DNA of 53,172 nt from Chloroflexota bacterium (GTDB lineage: Bacteria; Chloroflexota; Dehalococcoidia; SZUA-161): NCBI GenBank assembly GCA_021787935.1, contig JAJYLC010000004.1, positions 1 through 53,172 of the forward strand, read 5' to 3'. Positions 1-8,904 of this stretch are shown here, piece after piece. Made by a program: the position numbers and the translations under genes. How positions within the stretch are numbered: position 1 is the stretch's first letter; the number at the start of each line of letters is the position of its first letter. The notes under the pieces were generated by a model that saw only the letters and a list, made by a program, of their open reading frames with translations, searched no databases and had not been told where the DNA came from.

Positions 1-388
1 ATCTCTGAATACGCTGGGGACGTCCGAAATCGATGATGGCGTCCATAGCGGCGCGGATGCTCCTGCCAGTGAACAGCACATCGTCAACCAGAACGACATT
101 TTTGCCAGTGATGCCGGTGGGTATATCGGTAGGACGGATCACCGGCGGAGTCTCAAGGTAAGGGAGATCATCCCGGTGCAGTCCGATGTCGAGGGTGCCC
201 ACAGGGACGTCTACTCCCTCTGCTTTCTTTATCACCGCTGCGATACGTTGAGCCAGAGGCACGCCGCGAGTATATACACCTATTAACACCAGGTTGTTGC
301 TGCCGTCGTTGGTCTCCAGGACCTCGTGGGAGATGCGAACGAGCGCCCGGCGTATCTCGTCCTCTGTCATTATTACTTTTTCAGGCAT
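1..388 (-). CDS. pyrR: PyrR, pyr operon attenuation regulator / uracil phosphoribosyltransferase (3' end outside window)
   Basis: PyrR binds pyr mRNA leaders in a UMP-dependent way to promote termination, and many members also convert uracil and PRPP to UMP. The visible 129 codons begin [19 protein letters not shown] and include the PRPP-binding signature [20 protein letters not shown] typical of type I phosphoribosyltransferases. The ATG at 388 sits only a few bases after the T-run of an intrinsic terminator. A PyrR-type RNA loop lies further upstream, so the gene is autoregulated. The gene runs off the left edge, so the C-terminus and any following pyr genes are not visible. Identification is firm because protein and cognate leader occur together. 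Confidence 0.93.
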   Translation of the reverse strand, partial: MPEKVIMTEDEIRRALVRISHEVLETNDGSNNLVLIGVYTRGVPLAQRIAAVIKKAEGVDVPVGTLDIGLHRDDLPYLETPPVIRPTDIPTGITGKNVVLVDDVLFTGRSIRAAMDAIIDFGRPQRIQR

Positions 389-419
389 AAAAAAACCTCT
401 ACCTTTAAAAAGGTAGAGG
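389..419 (-). terminator. Intrinsic terminator of the pyrR leader (attenuator)
   Basis: Read on the minus strand, a 10-bp perfect stem (CCTCTACCTT with AAGGTAGAGG, plus-strand arms 396-405 and 410-419) closes a 4-nt loop and is followed by six Ts. The T-run ends just before the pyrR ATG. This is the terminator arm of a PyrR attenuator. Confidence 0.9.
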
Positions 420-470
420 GTCACACTCCTTATTAGATTTAGCCAGGTTGTAGGATAACATCACCCCATC

Positions 471-493
471 CTTTCCAGTCTCTCTGGACTGAA
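471..493 (-). promoter_or_regulatory. PyrR-binding RNA loop (anti-antiterminator)
   Basis: The minus strand reads CAGTCCAGAGAGACTG (476-491) followed by GAAAGG. It folds as CAGTC/GACTG with loop CAGAGA. It matches the conserved PyrR recognition loop of Bacillus-type pyr leaders (AGUCCAGAGAG.CUG..AAGG). It lies about 55 nt upstream of the terminator hairpin in the leader, as expected for PyrR-controlled attenuation. Confidence 0.88.
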
Positions 494-515
494 TTAAAGG
501 TTCAACCTGTGGAAC

Positions 516-544
516 ATTATAACAGCTTATCATGTAGTTAACAA
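516..544 (-). promoter_or_regulatory. Sigma-70 type promoter of pyrR
   Basis: The minus strand has TTGTTA (539-544), a 17-bp spacer and a perfect TATAAT (516-521). Predicted transcription starts near 509, giving a leader of about 120 nt that contains the PyrR loop and terminator. Confidence 0.75.
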
Positions 545-565
545 GTGTCATGTAGTTAATAAGTG
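530..565. repeat. 18-bp tandem direct repeat overlapping the pyrR promoter
   Basis: Two adjacent 18-bp units, 530-547 and 548-565, both begin TCATGTAGTTAA and differ at one position (ACAAGTG versus ATAAGTG). The first copy contains the -35 hexamer of the pyrR promoter. Confidence 0.85.
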
Positions 566-978
566 GTTTTTCCTAGAGTGTCTGAAGTTAGGGATAGCAA
601 AAGCACGTTCCTGACCTCTCTCAACAAACAGCATGATTCGCCAAAAGAGCCGCCTGAAGCTGATTTTCTCTTATACGCATATTCACATTTCTCACCTTAG
701 ATTCAAAAAGAGTGCTAAGCAGGTGTTTACACGTGCTAAAAAATGGGTGTCTTTACTTGTACGAAAGCACGAGTTTTCTCAGATGTCAAAGCTGTCTATC
801 TAATATAAACTAATATTTGGATGCATAAAGGTCGAGGAACTACTGGCATTGACTGGAGAAAGGCGTAGTGCGCCTCCAGACTAGAATAAAGCCCGAAAAG
901 TTCAAGTAGGGCACAGCCAGGATTAAGACAGGCAAGCTAAATTCTAATATCGCTCATTGCGATGAAAAGGCTAGTTCG
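566..978. other. Non-coding region between divergent pyrR and polyferredoxin genes
   Basis: I see no convincing ORF here. At 853-879 a bulged hairpin (CTGGA with TCCAG, GGCG with CGCC) could fold in the leader of the downstream plus-strand gene. No known riboswitch consensus was recognised. Confidence 0.5.
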
Positions 979-2493
979 ATGAATGCAAAAATCACTGATT
1001 TTCAAGCTAAGATGGAGCTTACCCTCCCAGCCCCCAGGATCAGGACTCCGCAGAGAGAAGGACTGGCCAAACGGTTTTCTCCTAGCGACAGTAATCTTGA
1101 CCTGACCCGATTGGCCGTTGTAGGTCCTGCCCTGGCAAGAGCAGTTAAAAGTCGGAAGTTTCAGTTCCTAGTAATCCTGCCCAGCCAGATTCTTTTCTGG
1201 CTAGTAATTTTCACGGGGATCTTCGGCGTTATAGACCCCACGAAAAACTTTGCCACGGCAATCACTTGGTATATCTGGTTCGCCTTGATGTTCCCATTGA
1301 CTCTTGCTATCGGCCGGGCATGGTGTGTGACCTGTCCTTTCGGAGGTTTCGGCGAATGGATCCAGCGCAAGACCCTATGGGGCCGTAAACAGAAAACCCT
1401 GGGTTTGGGCTGGAAGATGCCCAAGCCGCTGGCTGAATACGGACTTCTGATAGGAGTGTTTATATTTTTGGGCCTTACCTGGGCCGAGGAGTTCTTTAAC
1501 ATCGCTGGCCCTGGAAATCCGATATTAACCAGCTATATGGTGCTTGGCATCGTCGGATTCGCGGCGGTCAGCTTCTTATTGTTTGAGCGTCGTACTTTCT
1601 GTCGATACCTATGCCCTCTCTCTTCTCTTATCGGCGTCTGCGGTACCACCAGCGTGATCGCTGGATTCAGACCGAAAGACCGGGGCAAATGCTTGAATTG
1701 CCAGACTAAAGATTGCATGCGGGGTGGCAAGGAAGGCTATGGATGCCCCTGGTACACATACCCCGCAACCGCTGATACCAATACCGAATGCGGACTATGT
1801 AGCGAATGCTATAAAGCTTGCCCCTATGACAATATAAGCTTGTACGCTCAGAAGCCTTTGACCTCGGTAGTAGCCCCGCGCAAAAAACCGATAATAGCCT
1901 GGATAGCTGTGATACTCTTGGGGCTGGTACTTTTCCAGCAATGGAATGCCCTTCCTTCATACGCCACAGTGGACAACTGGCTGAACAGCGCGATGCACTT
2001 CCCGAATTATCCCAATCCGATCGATTACATAGGTACCATTGCATTCGTGGCAGTGATTTTCGCTGGATTGGCTTTCCTGGTTTCACGAGCGATCTCCTTC
2101 AGAACCAAGATCGCCAGGTCATTTAATGCTTGGTTTGCACCTATGATGTACGCGTTTATCCCGCTTGTCGGAGCTGATTTCTTGGCAAGGGTAATGCCTA
2201 AATTCATTAACCATGCAGCCGCGGCGGTTGCTACAATCCCCAGCGCGTTCGGGCATCCAGTCGGATTCGGCGACTTCCAGATTCTCAACCTGAGTTGGCT
2301 GCTGCGTTTGCAGTACATACTGGTAGGTCTGGGTACCGTCGGCACAATATACGCCATCTCGAAGATAGCCAAGAAGGACCTGGACCAGCTAACCCAGCAT
2401 AAAACGCTGGCGCGCATAATACCCACCTTGATTGCGGTAGTGGTCGGAGGGGGAATGATTGCACTCTACTTCTTTATGAGCGGAGCCGAGTAA
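979..2493 (+). CDS. Multi-spanning membrane protein with NapH/NosR/CcoG-type 4Fe-4S clusters
   Basis: The 504-aa protein has about nine hydrophobic segments (around 60-83, 95-115, 150-170, 185-205, 305-325 and four in the C-terminal part). Cytoplasmic Cys motifs of the NapH/NosR polyferredoxin type are present: CVTCPFGG near 117, CRYLCP near 212, CLNCQTKDC near 240 and CGLCSECYKACP near 270. Such proteins pass electrons between ferredoxin-like donors and membrane quinones or periplasmic oxidoreductases. The start ATG has a weak AAAAGG 8-9 nt upstream. Thirteen bases separate it from the next gene, a ferredoxin/FAD oxidoreductase, so the two probably form one electron-transfer unit. The substrate is unknown. 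Confidence 0.8.
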   Translation: MNAKITDFQAKMELTLPAPRIRTPQREGLAKRFSPSDSNLDLTRLAVVGPALARAVKSRKFQFLVILPSQILFWLVIFTGIFGVIDPTKNFATAITWYIWFALMFPLTLAIGRAWCVTCPFGGFGEWIQRKTLWGRKQKTLGLGWKMPKPLAEYGLLIGVFIFLGLTWAEEFFNIAGPGNPILTSYMVLGIVGFAAVSFLLFERRTFCRYLCPLSSLIGVCGTTSVIAGFRPKDRGKCLNCQTKDCMRGGKEGYGCPWYTYPATADTNTECGLCSECYKACPYDNISLYAQKPLTSVVAPRKKPIIAWIAVILLGLVLFQQWNALPSYATVDNWLNSAMHFPNYPNPIDYIGTIAFVAVIFAGLAFLVSRAISFRTKIARSFNAWFAPMMYAFIPLVGADFLARVMPKFINHAAAAVATIPSAFGHPVGFGDFQILNLSWLLRLQYILVGLGTVGTIYAISKIAKKDLDQLTQHKTLARIIPTLIAVVVGGGMIALYFFMSGAE

Positions 2494-2506
2494 AGGAGAG
2501 GATTAA

Positions 2507-4174
2507 ATGAACACAACAAGACTGACTGCAGAAAAAGCCACTGCGCTAAAACCTGAAGTTAAAATTATCGAGGAGAGATGTGCCGGGTGTCAGGAATGCA
2601 TCATCCGCTGCCCTACCCAGGCTTTATCTATGGACATTATCAGATGGAAAGCAACAGCCGATAATGACCTCTGCGTGGGATGCAGGCAGTGCGAGCGTAC
2701 CTGTCCTTTTTCGGCTATCAGCGTCATCGGGCCCAGGCTTGTAGCAGAACGGACACCAACCGTGTTCAATAACGGCTCGGAAGTCATAGGCAAGAACAAC
2801 GAAGTAAGGGCAGGGTTTGCTAACCTTGAAGAAGCCATCAAAGAAGCCAAGCGATGTCTGAACTGTCCGGATCCTACCTGCTTTCGCGGGTGCCCGGCTC
2901 ATAATGATATACCTCGGTTTATCGAGGCCATAAGGAACAGAGATTTAGAGTTAGCATCGGAGATAATATCAAAAACCAGTTGCCTTCCCGGTATATGTTC
3001 AAGGGTGTGCAACTGGCCGGCACAGTGCGAGGGTTCCTGTAACTGGGCGCTTGCCGGAGGAGAGCCGGTCGCGATAGGAAAACTCGAAAGATTTGTCACT
3101 GACAACGCAAAACCTATGCCTGTTCGCCAGACATCGGAGAAGGGTAAAGGACTTTCTGTGGTCATAGTAGGCTCAGGACCGGCCGGCATCGCCGCCGCCT
3201 GGGAATTAGCTTCAGCAGGAGCTACGGTCGCCATCTATGAGAAGGACCAGGTCCCGGGCGGAGTTTTGCATTGGGGAATACCTTCATACATACTCCCCGA
3301 TGAGGTATCCGAGCGGCCTATAAAAGCCTTACAGGATGCAGGGGTCAAGATATATACTAATAATCCCGTGTCCCCGGAAGTAATGGAGCGATTACTCAAG
3401 ACACATGACGCAGTAATAGCGGCACAGGGCGCTCCGGTAGCGGAACGCCCCAATATTCCCGGCCTAGATTTAGCGGGTGTAATCAACGCCACTGCTTTCC
3501 TCAGCAAAGCCAAACAGGCCCTTGCGAGTGGCACTCCAATCCCTGAGTTTCGGGGGGCTCAAATCTTGGTTTTAGGTGGGAGCGATACGGCCATAGACGT
3601 GGCGCGAAGCATAGCCCGCCTGGGAGGAAAGGCTGTGATTATCCATCGAAGGGAAGAACAGTTTTCCCGGGCCCGGGAGGATGAGATAGCTGAAGCTAAA
3701 CATGAAGGTGTGGAATTCCGTTTCGCGACTAATATCGCGAGGCTGGAAGGCGATAATGGCAAGCTGAGGCGAGCAGTATTAGTGCGCACGCATCAAAAGA
3801 GGGCCGATTCAGTGGCTGAAGCAGTGAAGGGAACCGAGCAAACCATTGAGGTTAACATGGTTGTGTTAGCCACCGGATACAAGCTCGATTCTCACTTCTC
3901 TACAATTTTCGGACCGTTGCCGCTCAGGCAGCCTCTATCAGACCGCCTTCTACCCGATAGGCGTTGGCAGGCCTCCGGCATCCTGACCAGGAATAACCCC
4001 ATCGGAAAACTTGCCTGGGAAAGGGAATACGGATTGCGGTCTTCAGCCCTGCCCCGGTTCGGTAAACTATGGTTGGTTGGCGATGCTTTAATAGGGCCGT
4101 CTACTGTGGTCGGTTCTATGGCCCAGGGAAAATTAGCTGCCCGAGCGATACTGGAAGGGCGAACCTCTTCCTAG
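2507..4174 (+). CDS. Ferredoxin-FAD/NAD(P) oxidoreductase, GltD/NfnB-like
   Basis: The 555-aa protein has two N-terminal 4Fe-4S motifs (CAGCQECIIRCP, CVGCRQCERTCP; residues 24-75). The GltD-type Cys-rich helical domain follows (CLNCPDPTCFRGCPAH, then CLPGICSRVC), then an FAD Rossmann motif VVIVGSGPAGIAAAWE near 220 and an NAD(P) motif ILVLGGSDTAIDVA near 350. The family comprises glutamate synthase small subunits, NfnB and related flavoproteins that move electrons between NAD(P)H and Fe-S carriers. No glutamate synthase large subunit is adjacent. Pairing with the upstream membrane polyferredoxin suggests NAD(P)H- or ferredoxin-linked electron input to the membrane. A strong AAAGGAGAGG ribosome site precedes the ATG. 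Confidence 0.85.
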   Translation: MNTTRLTAEKATALKPEVKIIEERCAGCQECIIRCPTQALSMDIIRWKATADNDLCVGCRQCERTCPFSAISVIGPRLVAERTPTVFNNGSEVIGKNNEVRAGFANLEEAIKEAKRCLNCPDPTCFRGCPAHNDIPRFIEAIRNRDLELASEIISKTSCLPGICSRVCNWPAQCEGSCNWALAGGEPVAIGKLERFVTDNAKPMPVRQTSEKGKGLSVVIVGSGPAGIAAAWELASAGATVAIYEKDQVPGGVLHWGIPSYILPDEVSERPIKALQDAGVKIYTNNPVSPEVMERLLKTHDAVIAAQGAPVAERPNIPGLDLAGVINATAFLSKAKQALASGTPIPEFRGAQILVLGGSDTAIDVARSIARLGGKAVIIHRREEQFSRAREDEIAEAKHEGVEFRFATNIARLEGDNGKLRRAVLVRTHQKRADSVAEAVKGTEQTIEVNMVVLATGYKLDSHFSTIFGPLPLRQPLSDRLLPDRRWQASGILTRNNPIGKLAWEREYGLRSSALPRFGKLWLVGDALIGPSTVVGSMAQGKLAARAILEGRTSS

Positions 4175-4213
4175 TAGCTCTCAGCTTTAAGGGGAGAGGT
4201 CGAATTCTTAAAT

Positions 4214-5776
4214 CTACGAGCTTTTCAGCTTCTTAATCGCCCTGGGTAAAACCGGAAGCAAATCGCTGGCAACCATACCTGCGTCACCCAATTCTTCCCG
4301 CACCATCCCGCCTGCTGAGCTGTGCAGGTAAGCACCGCAGCAGGCTGCATCGAACGGGGGAAGGCCCTGAGCTAGCATGCCTGCAATAGCCCCGGAAAGC
4401 ACATCACCGGTGCCCGCCGAGGCCAGACCGGGATTCGCCGATGGGTCGAGCTTCGCTCTGCCATCTGGTGCTGCGATAACGGTGTACGCCCCTTTGAGCA
4501 CCACTACCTTTTGCCACTCAACAGCCATCCTTTGGGCCACTTTAAGACGGTTTCCTTGTATCTCAGTAACAGAAATCCCGGTTAACCTGGCCATCTCGCC
4601 GGGATGCGGAGTTAGCACTGCAGGGTATTTCATCTTCTGCCACCACTTATCGGTCTTGGCCAGGGCATTCAGTGCATCCGCATCCAGAACAACTCCTTGG
4701 GGCATAATAGGAGCAAGGGAGAATAATGATTTTCTGACAAACTCCAGGGTTGAAGGATGCTGCCCCAGGCCACAGCCCATAAGGAGCACGTCATATTCCC
4801 GTAGCTGCTCCACAAAAAAAGGCGCTGCCTCGGCACCGATAATATTCGGCTCAGCTTCCGGCAGCGGCGTATAAGTTACCTCGGTCAGCTTCGCCGCCAG
4901 CACTGGCTGAAGGCTGCGGGCTGTTGCCAGAGTCACCAGCCCGGCTCCGACTCTGGTAGCTGCAGCGCAGGCAAGATAGGCAGCCCCGATATAATTTATC
5001 GAGCCAGCAGCTATTATGACCTTGCCAAAGCTGCCTTTATTGGCATTCAGAGGCCTTTTAGGGAGCACAGACTTCACCCACTCCGGGGTGATAAGTGCCG
5101 TATTAATATCGTCGGCAAGCTTCGGTTTTATGCCTATAGGGGCCACAATGACTCTGCCAACCCTCTCCGCGCCGGGGAAATTGAACAGCCCCACCTTGGG
5201 ATAAGCCAGAGTGATAGTTACATCGGCGAAAAGGCACGCTTCATCCACCGCACCTGTATCGGCGTCCAGGCCCGAAGGGAGGTCAACTGAGACTATTGTG
5301 AGATTGGGGCAGCCCTCCCTGAACCTTCTCACCCGCTCCAGTACCTCCTTGATAGTTCCCTGGAGAGGGCGGAGTTTGCCAGTGCCAAACAGAGCGTCAA
5401 CTACTATCTCAGATGAAGAAAGCGCGTCGCCCAGGAAAACAAATTCCTTGTCAGACTCGGCATCCGTATAGGAAAGACCCCGTTCCTGCAGGAGCTTGAA
5501 GTTCTTATCCCCCTCCGCGCGGCGTTTATAAAAATACAGACTCACCTCAGCATCCCAGTCATAGAGATGGCGTGCTGCGACTAATCCATCTCCGCCGTTG
5601 TTGCCCGGCCCTACTAGAATCAAGATGGGACATCCGGCGACACTGCCCCCTCGCAGGTTTCTTATCTCCTCGGCAACAGCTAGGCCAGCGTTCTCCATAA
5701 GCATATCCATGGTGACGCCTGCCTCAACGGACCTCTGCTCCAAGGTGCGCATCTGCTCGCTGGTGACTAGCTTCAA
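4214..5776 (-). CDS. nnr: Bifunctional NAD(P)H-hydrate epimerase / ADP-dependent NAD(P)H-hydrate dehydratase
   Basis: This metabolite-repair enzyme has two domains. The N-terminal YjeF epimerase domain carries LVGPGNNGGDGLVAARHL and VDLPSGLDADTG (about 1-215). The C-terminal ribokinase-like ADP-dependent dehydratase domain carries VLTPHPGEMARLTG and ASAGTGDVLSGAIAGML. Together they restore hydrated NADH and NADPH. At 520 aa it has the usual length of bifunctional Nnr. The start is TTG at 5776, supported by AGGAGG six bases upstream and by a 4-nt overlap (TTGA) with the acpS stop codon, indicating translational coupling. Confidence 0.95.
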   Translation of the reverse strand: MKLVTSEQMRTLEQRSVEAGVTMDMLMENAGLAVAEEIRNLRGGSVAGCPILILVGPGNNGGDGLVAARHLYDWDAEVSLYFYKRRAEGDKNFKLLQERGLSYTDAESDKEFVFLGDALSSSEIVVDALFGTGKLRPLQGTIKEVLERVRRFREGCPNLTIVSVDLPSGLDADTGAVDEACLFADVTITLAYPKVGLFNFPGAERVGRVIVAPIGIKPKLADDINTALITPEWVKSVLPKRPLNANKGSFGKVIIAAGSINYIGAAYLACAAATRVGAGLVTLATARSLQPVLAAKLTEVTYTPLPEAEPNIIGAEAAPFFVEQLREYDVLLMGCGLGQHPSTLEFVRKSLFSLAPIMPQGVVLDADALNALAKTDKWWQKMKYPAVLTPHPGEMARLTGISVTEIQGNRLKVAQRMAVEWQKVVVLKGAYTVIAAPDGRAKLDPSANPGLASAGTGDVLSGAIAGMLAQGLPPFDAACCGAYLHSSAGGMVREELGDAGMVASDLLPVLPRAIKKLKSS

Positions 5777-6138
5777 GGTGATCCTCCTATCACAGAGGCG
5801 ACAGCATAATCCCGGGAATGGGAAAGGCTAATAGCGATCTCAGCTATGCCCAGCTTTCTGGCGCGGGCGAGTGCTCTGCCATGCAGGTAGACCAGGGGTG
5901 CATTGCGTTTATTGCTCAGGATTTCTATATCTCGCCAGGAGACACCCCTCCTGCCCGTACCCAGTGCCTTCATCACAGCTTCTTTACCGGCAAAGCGAAC
6001 TGCCAGTTCCGGCGCTCGATTAAAGCATACCTCAAGTTCCGCTGCGGTATATATCCGGTCAAGGAACCTTTGCCCCCAACGGTCAATAGCACGCTCAATG
6101 CGCTCTATCTCAATTATATCCACGCCGAGATGATGCAT
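5773..6138 (-). CDS. acpS: Holo-[acyl-carrier-protein] synthase
   Basis: AcpS transfers 4'-phosphopantetheine from CoA to apo-ACP. The sequence has the family signatures GVDIIEIERIERAI near the N-terminus and RFAGKEAVMKALGTG with the metal-binding Glu. It is about 121 aa, as usual. I prefer the ATG at 6138 (MHHLGVDIIEIER), which matches known AcpS N-termini; an in-frame GTG two codons upstream (6144) is possible. acpS with nnr is a common bacterial pairing and the genes overlap by 4 nt. Confidence 0.93.
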   Translation of the reverse strand: MHHLGVDIIEIERIERAIDRWGQRFLDRIYTAAELEVCFNRAPELAVRFAGKEAVMKALGTGRRGVSWRDIEILSNKRNAPLVYLHGRALARARKLGIAEIAISLSHSRDYAVASVIGGSP

Positions 6139-6357
6139 CGCCACAAATCCACAAAGGGCTCAGCCCCTTGTTCAATTTTAGTGCCTAAAAGTATATCACA
6201 ACAAAGGCAGGCGGACTATAGTAAACCCTTACCCAAAGGTTGACTTCGGTATGGATTATTTGGTAGACTGAGCGAGGCACGGAAAGGGAAACCTCTTATC
6301 ACCAAACAACCACAAACCACAAATTCGTACAACTAAATATTCTTAAGAGGGTAGAGT

Positions 6358-7617
6358 ATGCCTGAGAAGAAGAAAGTAGAAGGACTCGTCCTGAAGACTC
6401 GTCCTGAAGGATTCCTACCTAAGTATCGAGTGCTGGATCTGGCTGACGAGAAGGGCGCCTACTGCGGCAAACTGCTCGGAGACCTCGGAGCCGAAGTGAT
6501 AAAGGTTGAGCCCCCCACAGGGGACAAAACAAGGTTCCGAGGTCCTTTTTTTAAGAACGAGGTCCACCCTGAGAAGAGCCTGTTCTTCCTCTACTTCAAC
6601 ACCAGCAAGGGTTCGATAACTCTGAACCTCGAGGACAGCGCCGGGCAGGATATATTCAAGCGGCTTCTGGTAAAAGCAGATGTAGTGGTGGAGAGCTTCC
6701 CGGTGGGTTATCTTGCCAAGCTGGGGCTTAATTACCCCAAACTCAAGAAGGTAAACCCCAAACTGGTGATGGCCTCGATAACCCCTTATGGGCAGAAAGG
6801 CCCGCTCTGCGGCTACAAAGCGCAGGACATCAACGTCATGGCCATGAGCGGCTATATGCAGCTTGTAGGCGAGCCCGACCAGACCCCGCTGGTGCTCGGC
6901 GGCGAGCAGTCGTTCTACCCCGGAGCACAGTTCGCCACAGCCGGCACAATAGCAGCCCTATTCTATCGTGATTCTGTGTCAGGGAAGGGCCAGTACGTGG
7001 ATGTGCCCATGCAGGAAGCTATGATCTCTTACTGGCAGGAGCAGACGCCGGTCCCCATGTGGCAGAAGACAAAGGAGAACAACACGCGTGTGGGCGTGAT
7101 GGACGCCATGGTCACACCCTGCGGCCTCTATCCCTGCAAAGACGGCTGGATTTCACTGTGCGTAGTGACCCCGCCGGAGTGGGACACGCTGGCGCAGTGG
7201 ATATTCGAGGTAACCAAAAACGAAGAAGTCCTTAAAAATGAGTATAAAGGCGGACTCCTCGACCGCATGCCTGTGCGCGATATGGTGAACGCGCTGGTGA
7301 TAAACTTCACGGAGCAGCTCACCGGGCGTGAGATCTTTTTGGAGGGACAAAAGCGGAAGCTGGTAGTAATGCCTGTAAACGATGTCCCCTCCCTTCTTAG
7401 CGATACTCAGCTTAACTCGCGTAACTTCTGGGTGGAGCTGGACCACCCTGTCGTGGGCAAGCTGAAATACCCCAGGGGCCCGTTATACAGTGATGCCATT
7501 CCCGCACCGTCAAAAGCGGCTCCGCTGCTGGGCGAGGACAACGAGAGAATATACTGCAAAGAGCTGGGCTTTACCAAGGAAGACCTGGCAGTGCTGCGCG
7601 CCTCAGGTGTAATCTAG
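6358..7617 (+). CDS. Family III (CaiB/BaiF) CoA-transferase, catalytic Asp present
   Basis: Family III CoA-transferases move CoA between carboxylates through an aspartyl-CoA anhydride. The 419-aa protein shows GDLGAEVIKVEPPTGD near 41-56, NTSKGSITLNLED and the active-site region YKAQD157INVMAMSG, with Asp157 at the catalytic position. The start ATG follows AAGAGGG. A second family member begins 38 nt downstream and aligns without gaps around this site but lacks the Asp, so the two may form a heteromer with this chain catalytic. The substrate cannot be assigned. The neighbours (acyl-CoA dehydrogenases, radical-enzyme activase) suggest activation of an organic acid for beta-oxidation-like degradation. 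Confidence 0.9.
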   Translation: MPEKKKVEGLVLKTRPEGFLPKYRVLDLADEKGAYCGKLLGDLGAEVIKVEPPTGDKTRFRGPFFKNEVHPEKSLFFLYFNTSKGSITLNLEDSAGQDIFKRLLVKADVVVESFPVGYLAKLGLNYPKLKKVNPKLVMASITPYGQKGPLCGYKAQDINVMAMSGYMQLVGEPDQTPLVLGGEQSFYPGAQFATAGTIAALFYRDSVSGKGQYVDVPMQEAMISYWQEQTPVPMWQKTKENNTRVGVMDAMVTPCGLYPCKDGWISLCVVTPPEWDTLAQWIFEVTKNEEVLKNEYKGGLLDRMPVRDMVNALVINFTEQLTGREIFLEGQKRKLVVMPVNDVPSLLSDTQLNSRNFWVELDHPVVGKLKYPRGPLYSDAIPAPSKAAPLLGEDNERIYCKELGFTKEDLAVLRASGVI

Positions 7618-7655
7618 AGCATCGAGCGATTGCGAAAGAAAGGAAGGATGAAGCT

Positions 7656-8879
7656 ATGGCCAAGAAAGCTCTGGAAGGCATCAGGGTCATAGAGTTCGGA
7701 CTTTACCTGGCATTGCCCCTGGCTACGCGCCTGATGGCGGCCATGGGGGCGGAGGTCATCAAGGTCGAAACCCTTACCTCTCTGGATATGTCCTGGTTCG
7801 GCCCCATCTACGCTCCGGGTTCGCTGCAACTGGAGTACCGGCCCCTCAAACGCAATGTCACCCTGGATGTGCGCCAGCCCAGAGGCAGAGCGGTCATGGA
7901 GGAGCTGATCAAAAAAAGCGACGTATACATGACGAACCTGGGTGAGGGTTTTTTAACCAAGTTTGGCCTGGATTTCAAACACGTTCAATCGCTGAAGAAA
8001 GACCTCATTGTGTTGTGGCAGACCGGACTGGGCAGCGTAGGCCCCTACGGCGGCTTCAAAGCCTACGGCAGGCTGATGCAGCATGCCTGCGCTGTCTCCA
8101 CGCTGACCGGCTCGCCCGACACACTGGGCGTAGCCAACATCTCGTATTCGGACTATCACACTTCGATATTCAATGCTATGGCAATTATAGGAGCGCTAGA
8201 GAGGCGCCGCCGCACCGGTAAAGGCTGCTTCATAGAGTGTCCCATATATGAATCCGGCGTGGTCACAGTAGGTCCGGCTTTTCTGGATTACCAGGCAAAC
8301 AAAGTGGTGCCGGAGCGCAGGGAGAACAGGCACCGTTTCTTCGCCCCGCACGGCGCTTATCCCTGCAAGGGAACAGACAGATGGTGCACTGTAGCCGTGA
8401 CCAATGAAGCGGAGTGGAAAGCTTTCTGCAAAGTAATTGGCAGCCCTGCCTGGACAAAGTCGCCGAAGTTCGCCACCGCTGCCGACAGGGTCAAGAATGC
8501 TAAGGAGTTGGACGGTTTGATTGAAGGGTGGACACTGGGGTACGATGCTTATGAGGTGATGGAAAAGATGCAGAAGGCAGGGGTGCCTTCCGGTATAGTG
8601 GCTAAAGGAGAAGACCTGGATAAGAGCGAGCATCTCAAGCGCCATGGGTTCTACTATGAGACCGAATTCTACACTGCCGACTTTGAAAAGCCAGGGGTGG
8701 AGTGGCCGGTGGCCGGGATGACGGTCACCTGGAAGGAGCCTGTGTACATGTCCGATACCCCCTGCATGTTCGGACCCATGCACAAGGTGGGGCAGGACAA
8801 TGACTACGTTTACGGCAAGCTCTTGGGCATGTCAAAGGCGGAGATAAAGAAACTAACCGAAGAAGGCGTGTTCAAATAA
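7656..8879 (+). CDS. Family III CoA-transferase homologue lacking the catalytic Asp
   Basis: The 407-aa protein is clearly CaiB/BaiF-like: MAAMGAEVIKVETLTS near the N-terminus, then GLGSVGPYGG and TGSPD. At the active site FKAYG138RLMQHACAVS, Gly138 replaces the aspartate that carries CoA in this family (Asp157 in the upstream paralogue). It follows that paralogue directly in the same orientation. Known heteromeric members of the family, such as benzylsuccinate CoA-transferase, consist of two related chains, so a structural or substrate-binding partner role is plausible. An independent function is also possible. Confidence 0.88.
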   Translation: MAKKALEGIRVIEFGLYLALPLATRLMAAMGAEVIKVETLTSLDMSWFGPIYAPGSLQLEYRPLKRNVTLDVRQPRGRAVMEELIKKSDVYMTNLGEGFLTKFGLDFKHVQSLKKDLIVLWQTGLGSVGPYGGFKAYGRLMQHACAVSTLTGSPDTLGVANISYSDYHTSIFNAMAIIGALERRRRTGKGCFIECPIYESGVVTVGPAFLDYQANKVVPERRENRHRFFAPHGAYPCKGTDRWCTVAVTNEAEWKAFCKVIGSPAWTKSPKFATAADRVKNAKELDGLIEGWTLGYDAYEVMEKMQKAGVPSGIVAKGEDLDKSEHLKRHGFYYETEFYTADFEKPGVEWPVAGMTVTWKEPVYMSDTPCMFGPMHKVGQDNDYVYGKLLGMSKAEIKKLTEEGVFK

Positions 8880-8904
8880 TCAGAATACCGTTTCTCCAAC
8901 CCGT

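Noticed and set aside
853-879. Hairpin upstream of the polyferredoxin gene considered as a riboswitch
   Set aside because: I could match no known aptamer consensus. The single bulged stem is not enough evidence.
8196-8783. 195-codon open frame antisense to the second CoA-transferase
   Set aside because: It lies fully within a conserved gene, has a His/Cys-rich random composition and no recognised motif.
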